Position numbers and translations under genes: made by a program
Assembly: GCA_022575985.1 (NCBI GenBank)
Contig: JAKSXM010000007.1
Location: 35,156,501-35,220,500 of the forward strand
DNA: 64,000 nucleotides
Reading direction: 5' to 3'
Origin: Anagrus nilaparvatae
Lineage: Eukaryota; Arthropoda; Insecta; Hymenoptera; Mymaridae
Notes under the pieces: model-generated
Seen by the model: only the letters and a program-made list of their open reading frames with translations
What the model was told of the DNA's origin: nothing
The model's database searches: none
Part shown: piece by piece, positions 57,425-64,000 of the stretch
How positions within the stretch are numbered: the stretch's first letter is position 1
Layout: every line of letters starts with the position of its first letter

Positions 57425-58149
57425 TATATATATTGTTTATTTTTCTTAATACATTGTCGATATTTTGAATTTAAATATAGCATAAAATTTTTTTTGTTTA
57501 TCGAATAGCACTAATTTTTATTTTAGTTTTTTCATTAAATCTTTATTTTCTAATTTATATTGAAAAAAAACTTAATTATTTTGAGAATTTAGTAAAATTA
57601 AAACTTTGGTTATGTAAAAAAAAAATATCAGATTGAAGTAAATCATTTATTAATATTAATTTTGACGTTCTTTTTTTGGATTTTTTTTTTTTACATAACC
57701 AAATTTATAATTACTTATACCAAGAAAAATTTTTTACGAGTAATTTTTAAGAAATATTAAGATTATTCATTATTTATTTTTAGTATCTTCTGAAAATTTA
57801 CACCCAAAATATAAGCTTGCATATTCAACCAGGTTATACACATCCTCTGGTGTGTTGATGGTCTTGTTTCTAGCTGATATTTTTTTTCAGCTTAGAAAAA
57901 TAAACAACGTAAGTCCTTTTACAGTTTTATATCCTATGATAAATTTTTTTTTTAAAGTATTTTTTAAAGAAATTTTAAGATTATACGTTATTTAATTTAA
58001 GTATTTTATCTTTTGGAAAGTTAATACCTAAAAGTCAATATAAACTACCGAAGTGTTTATATTCAACTGGGTTATGTCTCTGATGTGTTCGTGGTCTTGG
58101 TATTAAAATAACATCGTTTTCTCGACCAAGGTAGAACTGTAGTTTCTTG

Positions 58150-59865
58150 AAGCCTCCAGGAGATCCAATCGTAACTCAGGCTCAAGGTACGAGTAAGTAA
58201 TTCGCCAGCAGAGCCTATTTTACTAATTTTTAATAACAAATTTATCGATCAATCAGTCTTTTATGCTCAGTACGAACGTGCCCTAAATTTAAAAAAAATC
58301 ATCGTGGTTCCTAATCCCCAAATTTAGAATAAAACTAAATTATATGAAGTCCACGATGCTACTCTAGAACAATTGGAATTCAAAGTCCCTTTAAATTCAA
58401 TACTCCAAAAAACTGAACGCAAAGTATATTTACCCAGAAATTTGTTATGTAAAATAGACTCACGCATTAAAAAAAAAAATATTTTGAACATCGGCTTGAG
58501 GTTTGTTTTTCTTGCTTTTATGCACTCTGCACTGAATATTAAAATTTTTTTTGAATAATTAACTATTTTTTTTAGTACTTTATAAAATTTAAAAATAATT
58601 TTAAAAAAATTTTAAATATTATGAGTGAAATCTTTAAAAAATAGTTTTTGAAATTTCGAGATTAATTATTCAGAATTTCTGGGTAAATAGACGCAGCCAA
58701 AATTGAATTATCTCAAATTCCTAAATCGAAATTGGTCTTCCCGAATTATTTTATAAACCTTGAATTAAAATTGATTTATGTCCTTATAAAACCAAAAATC
58801 TATACTCTATAAAAATTATGGTTACTCCAACCGGAATGCTAATTACTGCTACCGGAAAAATTCCAATTGCCGCTACCAAAATTCTACTAAAATTTATTTA
58901 AAATAATTATTTTTTTATCTTTTCTTTATGTTTTATGTAGTTTGTAATCAATAAAAAGAAAAAAAAAAGTAGTCTTAACCGAAATTCTGGTGTAGGCAAC
59001 CAGAGTTTTGGTAATGGAAACCGGATGTTCTCCAGCGTAATTCTAATAATCTTAACTACAATTTGCACTGAAATCAAAATTATTTTAAACTGCTGTCTTA
59101 TTTTAAACTGCATCCATTTTTTGAAACAACTCTTCACCACCCCCCATCCCCTTTAAAACTGTTCACAAATTAATTATGTTAGCAATTTTAATAAAATTTT
59201 TAAATTCTTAATTTTTTAAGTTTGTGAATGACCCTTTCCTAACCAAATTTTTAACCTTTTATTGTAATTTTTTGTGTTTCAGGTTCAATTGATGATTAAA
59301 AAGCAGATAAAACTACCTGCAGATGTTTCCAAAAACTTTAACAAAAGTTGTTCAAAATTTTTTATAAAGAATATTTTGAAATAAGATTTTAAAATTATTC
59401 TGTAATTGTTGAATTTTTACAAAAATAAATTTTATTACTTAAAACTATAAGTTTTTTTTTATTATAAGAAGTACCTAAAACAAAATAAATTATATGTTGC
59501 TAATAAAAATTTAGGAAATTACTAAACAGAAATCGCATTTTTGCTTCTTCGAAAAATACACACAGCCAACGCTTGTAAGTATTTGGACAAGTGCGTTGTA
59601 ACCAAACAATATTTAAATGTTTGCCAACATTAGCCCAAATTTTTGCCAATGTTCAGTCAATTTAATGCCAAATCTGTTCCAACAATCGGCCCATTGAATC
59701 ATTTTTACGTGGGTTATAACTTCTGATACCTCTAGACTATTTACGTAAAAATAACTTTTCAAAAACATTTAAAACGATTTCATGCTGTTTTACAATTTTT
59801 TATAAATTAAATTTTTACCATTAATTTATTAATAAAAAAAAAATTATTTACAATACTTTCTTTAG
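58150..59865. other. Intron/intergenic DNA before the GABA-B exon
   Basis: No gene. An imperfect hairpin repeat at about 58815-59040 (gctaccggaaaaattcc versus ggtaatggaaaccgg). The rest is AT-rich, presumably intron of the receptor gene. Confidence 0.45.
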
Positions 59866-60099
59866 ACTTCTGAGGAATATGAGTTACAATATGATCAAAA
59901 AAGAGGAATGGAATATTCAAGATTTCATGGTTATGCATACGACGGAATTTGGGCCGTTGCTTTAGCAATTCAAAATGTTGCTCAAAGAATACGGCAATTT
60001 CGACGAAACGGAACCGTCACAGACTTTCAGTATAGAGACACGTTTTGGGAAAAGTTATTTCTTGAAGCCCTAAAAAATACTAGCTTCGAAGGTGTTACT
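59866..60099 (+). CDS. GABA-B-R2: Metabotropic GABA-B receptor (subtype 2-like), one internal exon
   Basis: A 78-codon exon in phase 0 with consensus splice sites: acceptor tactttctttAG (59864-59865) and donor GTAAGT (60100-60105). It encodes SEEYELQYDQKRG, EYSRFHGYAYDGIWAVALAI, FQYRD and LFLEALKNTSFEGVT. The FHGYAYDGIW and N.T.F.GVT blocks match the extracellular ligand-binding-fold (Venus flytrap) domain of class C GABA-B receptors and fit subtype 2 better than subtype 1. The protein is a G-protein-coupled receptor subunit for inhibitory neurotransmission. No other exon was found in the window, so flanking introns are long. The exon shows no damage and is probably functional. Confidence 0.88.
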
Positions 60100-61550
60100 G
60101 TAAGTAAATATATTTTGTAATTTTACATTTTCCATGAACTCTTATAAAAATTCGCATAAGTTTTTATTTTAACATTTTTATATAGATGAATTATTTGTAG
60201 TCTGCTATTTATCTGATATATAATTGGATAACTTAGTAATAAATTAAATAAGTAAGTTAGTAATAAATTAAATAATGTATATCTCTTAATGCATTTATAA
60301 TTGGGGTGGTCAGGAAATAAGTCACTTTTGGTAAATATCTGACACGCTAGAATGATATGGGATTTCGGGCCTATGAACTTGTTGGAGTTACCAATTGACA
60401 CGACGCTACAAAAGCTAGATACCACTAGTTTGGTCTTTTAGTGCCGATAACTCTAGGTGGGATTAAACAACCTTCTTCTGGCAATCCTGTTTGCTGCACA
60501 TTAGTGCATACAAATGTTCACCCACTGACCAGGGTAAAGGCTTGCATACCTGTGATAATATAATACCTTGTAATACCTGTGCCTCACTCAACCGATGGCA
60601 CTTGGTTGGGGTCTTATTAGCCTCACACGTTGATATAGCTATAAACGCTAGGACTATATTGTCGCTGGTTCTTTCGTTTCCAAGTTAGAATTGGCTGCAT
60701 CTGTTTATGTTTTAAAAAGCGAAGGCGAATTATTAAATACTATTTTTTTTCAGATAGGTGTTTTTTTAGAAAAGACTTGAAATAAATGAATAAAATTTTA
60801 GGAGAATATTTTTTATCTATTAAAAAAACTCTAAAGGATAGACGTGATCAGAATTTGTTCCTCGATTTATTCGGGTTTTGATTGGTCGCGTTGTTTTTGT
60901 TATGCGCAATAGAATTTTTGTTTTGCACATCGCGGCAAACGTCGCGCGCGTGAGTATGATGATGAAATATATACAAGCTGCCGTAATCATGTGTTGCATT
61001 ATTGCATCATTATTTTTTTTCATTTACAAAGTTAGTCGCAGCATCAATAAAATAACGTTCTAAAGAATTTTTTATACAGTTTTTTATTTAATAAAATAAA
61101 ATTTGTTTAATTTTCTGTATAATAATCTGAAAAATAAATAAAGTGCAGTTTTATCCAGATAAACAAGATTTTGTATTTTATGATCAATCTGAAAAATTAA
61201 TAAAGTGCAGTTTGATCCAGATAAACAAGATTTTGTGTTATTGTTGTCAATTAAAATATCAATTGCCAATTTGCATCTAACCATCATTAAATAGACTAAA
61301 GGTAAATATTTAGTTAATGTTTATTTAATTTTTTTATTTTATTATTAAATTAACCTCAAAATAATTCTTATCAAAAAATGAAATTAAATTAAAAAAATGC
61401 TCTTACAAATACATAAATTATTTTAAAAAAATAAAGATGCAAAAGGGTGAAAAACAAAATTGTGGCTGAAAATGTTTAATTTTTATTTCATTTCCTACCT
61501 TCATTATATATTTATATAAAAAAAAATTAAAAATCAATAACTTTGAAGTG
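60100..61550. other. Downstream intron/intergenic DNA with GC-richer patches
   Basis: 60310-60700 is a moderately GC-rich unique stretch without a convincing frame. 60840-61000 contains CpG-rich DNA (gcgcgcgtgag). 61121-61240 is a tandem duplication of about 60 bp (tgaaaaataaataaagtgca ...). Nothing can be assigned a function. Confidence 0.4.
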
Positions 61551-61551
61551 T

Positions 61552-61767
61552 TTAACATCCAGATTTCAAACCAGGAACCTGACCTAATGGATTGTTTTGG
61601 ATTTTGTTTTTTGGTTCCTGGTTTAGCTTTGAATCTTGATTTTTAGAATAAGCATGCTCATCTTGGTAGTTATCGATGAGGGAATGAAGACTAAATAAAA
61701 GCTTTAAAGCATCTAGACTCAATAGTAGACCCAAACATCCTACGCCTAGGCGCGCTTCAACAAACAT
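61552..61767 (-). CDS. Small ORF with hydrophobic N-terminus, unidentified
   Basis: 71 codons, ATG to TAA. Residues about 6-27 are hydrophobic (RLGVGCLGLLLSLDALKLLF), followed by a polar, charged tail (Asn/Gln/Lys-rich) ending in Cys. Composition differs from neighbouring AT-rich frames, with little Phe/Ile/Lys bias in the first half. It could be a small secreted or membrane protein, or an exon on the strand opposite to the receptor gene. No relative recognised. Confidence 0.35.
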   Translation of the reverse strand: MFVEARLGVGCLGLLLSLDALKLLFSLHSLIDNYQDEHAYSKNQDSKLNQEPKNKIQNNPLGQVPGLKSGC

Positions 61768-63538
61768 TTTTTTAGTTTCTAATCAATAATTAGATTCAGG
61801 CAAAATAATTTCTAAAACTCCGAATCAGACTTTAGTTTTAGCATTTAGTATTTTAATTTGAAAATTTTGAAAGCTCGCTAAACTTACTTTTGGTGAATTG
61901 ATGAAAGTGAATGATGAAAAATTGAACTAAATTATAAAATTGATGGAAAATTGAATAAAATTATACATTTTATCATTAACTTAGTTAAGTTGTAAAAAAA
62001 ATGTTTGAGCCACTTTCAATGAGTAATAAGAAGTATGCAAAACCACCTCAACCATTCTAAGAGTGTTAGTTACTCATTTAATTCCTAAAAAGGTGCCTCT
62101 TAATAGACTCGGACTAAAAGTACTCAAGATTTTAATATTTATTTAAAAAATACAGTTTTCGGGCTTAAATACAAATTAACCTGTTTTTTTTTTTGAGTAA
62201 AATAGTTAAGTAATAAATGAAGTATTGTAACAAAAATCAAAACAGAGCAAAAAATAAACTAAAAATAATTATAATTGCAATGAAAAATAATTTATACTTT
62301 TGTGAGTGAGTAATTTTTATTGCCTAAATAATTTTGATTATACCAATAATAAATATTATTTATTTAATATTATTTATTTAATTATTTATTTCTTTTTATA
62401 TTTATTATAAACTAGAAATAAAACTGAAGTTGGTCAAATTTATTATAACCAAATAATCCAAAATTAGTTAAAAAAATTAAATTGAGTACTTTTAGCCAAG
62501 TGTTTTTCTTAAATCAGAAAATTCAAAATCTTCTACCGTCGTTTACCCGCGTTTTCTTAACTGCTATAAAATATTTTTTTTTAAACACTTTATTACAGAA
62601 GAGGAGGTAATTTTTTTGTAAAATGAAACAGTAATTAGAGGCAAGTCAGATCAACTTAAAATTTTTTGCAATTTGTTAAAAAAGGTGTCAAGTTCAGAAG
62701 TAAACAAGTTTCGTTGGTTAGAGTTGGTCCAAAATGTTGTAAAAATTCAACTGTTTTTTAGCCAAAAATAAATAAACATTTAATATCTCGGGCAATATTA
62801 AATGAAGTTTGGTGATAAAGGTACCAGGGGATTTTTTGGGTCACTGATTACGATTTTAATGTCAGAAATTTATAAAAACACTCTGTAAACAGTAAAAACT
62901 ACCCTTGTTTAGGGGTTGTTTTTAAATATTTTGGAATTTTTGCTAAAATTATCAAATGAATGCCATTTTTTTTGGAAAAATTAATGAAGATTTTTTTTTT
63001 ATTATGGCCTAAAATTGAGATATAAGGTTTAAACAGATGGGTCCAAACTACCCCCAGAATAAAAAGAAATACAAAAAATATGACCTCCTTATTATTTTTG
63101 TATTTAAATTAATTTTGTGAAAATATTTTACCGTATATTTACTATTATGAAATTAATTCAACCCCTCGCCAGGGGGGGGTCAAAACTACCCTAAATTTAA
63201 AAAAATGAAAAAAATGTTATTAAGTTTTTTTGTTGCCCCTTTTCATTTTACAGCCGAAAAAGTAACAATATTTGCAACCCTAGGGGTGAAAAATATCCAA
63301 AAATGTAAATATTGGCATGCCAAAAATGCAAAAGTATGCTTTTATAGATGATAACGACGCTACGACCAATGGCAAAGTATACGTGTGAGATTTCGAGTTT
63401 ATTTTTCGAATTTATTTATTTGGTAATAATTTGTAATTTAAAATTAAATTTTTTTGTAAATTGCATTTAATAAAAAATATATTCATATTTGTTTCATAAA
63501 AATATACACGGAAGTTTAAACTTGAGCTTTAAATTTTT
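61768..63538. other. Spacer with an old dispersed repeat
   Basis: No gene. 62740-63300 contains repeated words aaactaccct and gggtcactgattacgattt, typical of old arthropod dispersed repeats, and long T/A runs. Confidence 0.4.
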
Positions 63539-64000
63539 GCTGGAATGTGTCAAAGATGGACGAGGACATATTTGTGGAATATCTTCGTGAAGAGTCCTCG
63601 TCTATCCTAGCCTGGCATGGAGGACCGACCACCCCGGGAGAGGCAGAGACCGTCAAGAGGGTAACTGCTCTTCTGAGGGGAGCTTGCGATGCCTCTATGC
63701 CGCGTAAACGGCCATGGAAGGGTAAAAGAAGCGTGTACTGGTAGAATGAAGAAATTGCGGAGCTTAGGCGGGTCTGTCACGGGGCACGCAGAAGACGGCA
63801 AAGAGTCAGCAAGGCGCGCTGTCTTCGGTCGCTAAGAGATTATATCAACAGCGATCCATGGGGCCTGAGATATAAGGTTGTCATGGGCAAACTTAAGTCT
63901 GGGTGTGACAACACGATGGATTAAGCAGTGACCAAAAGAATAGTGGACGCTCAGTTTCCGGATCATCCAAACCAACAACACCCGGTTTTGGATGTCCCGA
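63539..64000 (+). mobile_element. Third R1-clade LINE, 5'-truncated, runs off the window
   Basis: Same subfamily as 28200-30775 but on the plus strand. It begins abruptly at gctggaatgtgtcaaagatg, corresponding to the linker region before the RT. It continues through LAWHGGPTTPGEAE and RGACDASMPRKRPWKGKRSV. Compared with the other copy it has a stop in VYW-stop-NEE (63742-63744), a deletion of about 100 bases near 63800, and a TAA in place of Glu near 63922. It is a dead copy, and its 3' end lies outside the window. Confidence 0.87.

Noticed and set aside
60491..60688. 65-codon frame in a GC-richer patch as a gene
   Set aside because: No splice sites, start context or family pattern; similar open length occurs on the opposite strand.

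Overview
The window looks like nuclear DNA from an AT-rich arthropod, most likely an insect. It has spliced GT-AG gene fragments, R1-clade non-LTR retrotransposons, Penelope-like elements, Helitrons, pogo/mariner-type elements and long foldback repeats. There is no bacterial-style gene packing. The only piece that looks like an intact conserved host gene is one exon of a metabotropic GABA-B receptor, subtype 2-like (59866-60099, + strand). Almost everything else is mobile DNA, often nested, and several host genes have been broken by insertions.

Layout. 1-1279 is a foldback element; 2621-3369 is an internally deleted pogo/Tigger element; 5423-6020 is a palindrome with a tRNA-Thr(AGU)-like sequence at its apex; 9128-9612 is a MITE; 10100-12360 holds several tandem repeats. 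12957-16735 is a complete 3.8-kb long-inverted-repeat DNA transposon with a transposase-like gene, inserted into a roughly 140-bp tandem array whose other copies show the empty target site. 21150-27000 is a decayed copy of the RNA helicase UPF1, cut first by an R1 LINE (22106-24581) and then by a Penelope-like element (24870-26661). 28200-30775 is a second R1 LINE of another subfamily, and a third starts at 63539 and runs off the window.

34537-39868 holds an F-box/leucine-rich-repeat gene on the minus strand. It is split by a 4-kb Penelope-like element (17-bp target duplication), which is itself split by a 1046-bp non-autonomous Helitron. 41473-42738 holds a small spliced gene on the minus strand whose coding part is interrupted by a 537-bp insert with a 22-bp target duplication. 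That insert carries a hammerhead ribozyme of the type III topology with a complete canonical core. 48368-51377 is a decayed autonomous Helitron (Rep plus helicase). 51428-52865 is a 1.4-kb TA-flanked DNA element. 53456-54069 is a tRNA-headed SINE-like retroposon with poly(A) and a 14-bp target duplication. 54165-55169 is a Jockey/CR1-like LINE fragment next to a 2-kb near-perfect palindrome (55457-57424).

The most interesting material is the self-cleaving RNA content. There is the canonical type III hammerhead at 41767-41838, and hammerhead-like motifs of the type I kind in every terminal repeat of both Penelope-like families. The tRNA at a palindrome apex and the three-level nested disruption of the F-box gene come next. 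All family calls are from reading translations by eye; no database search was run.
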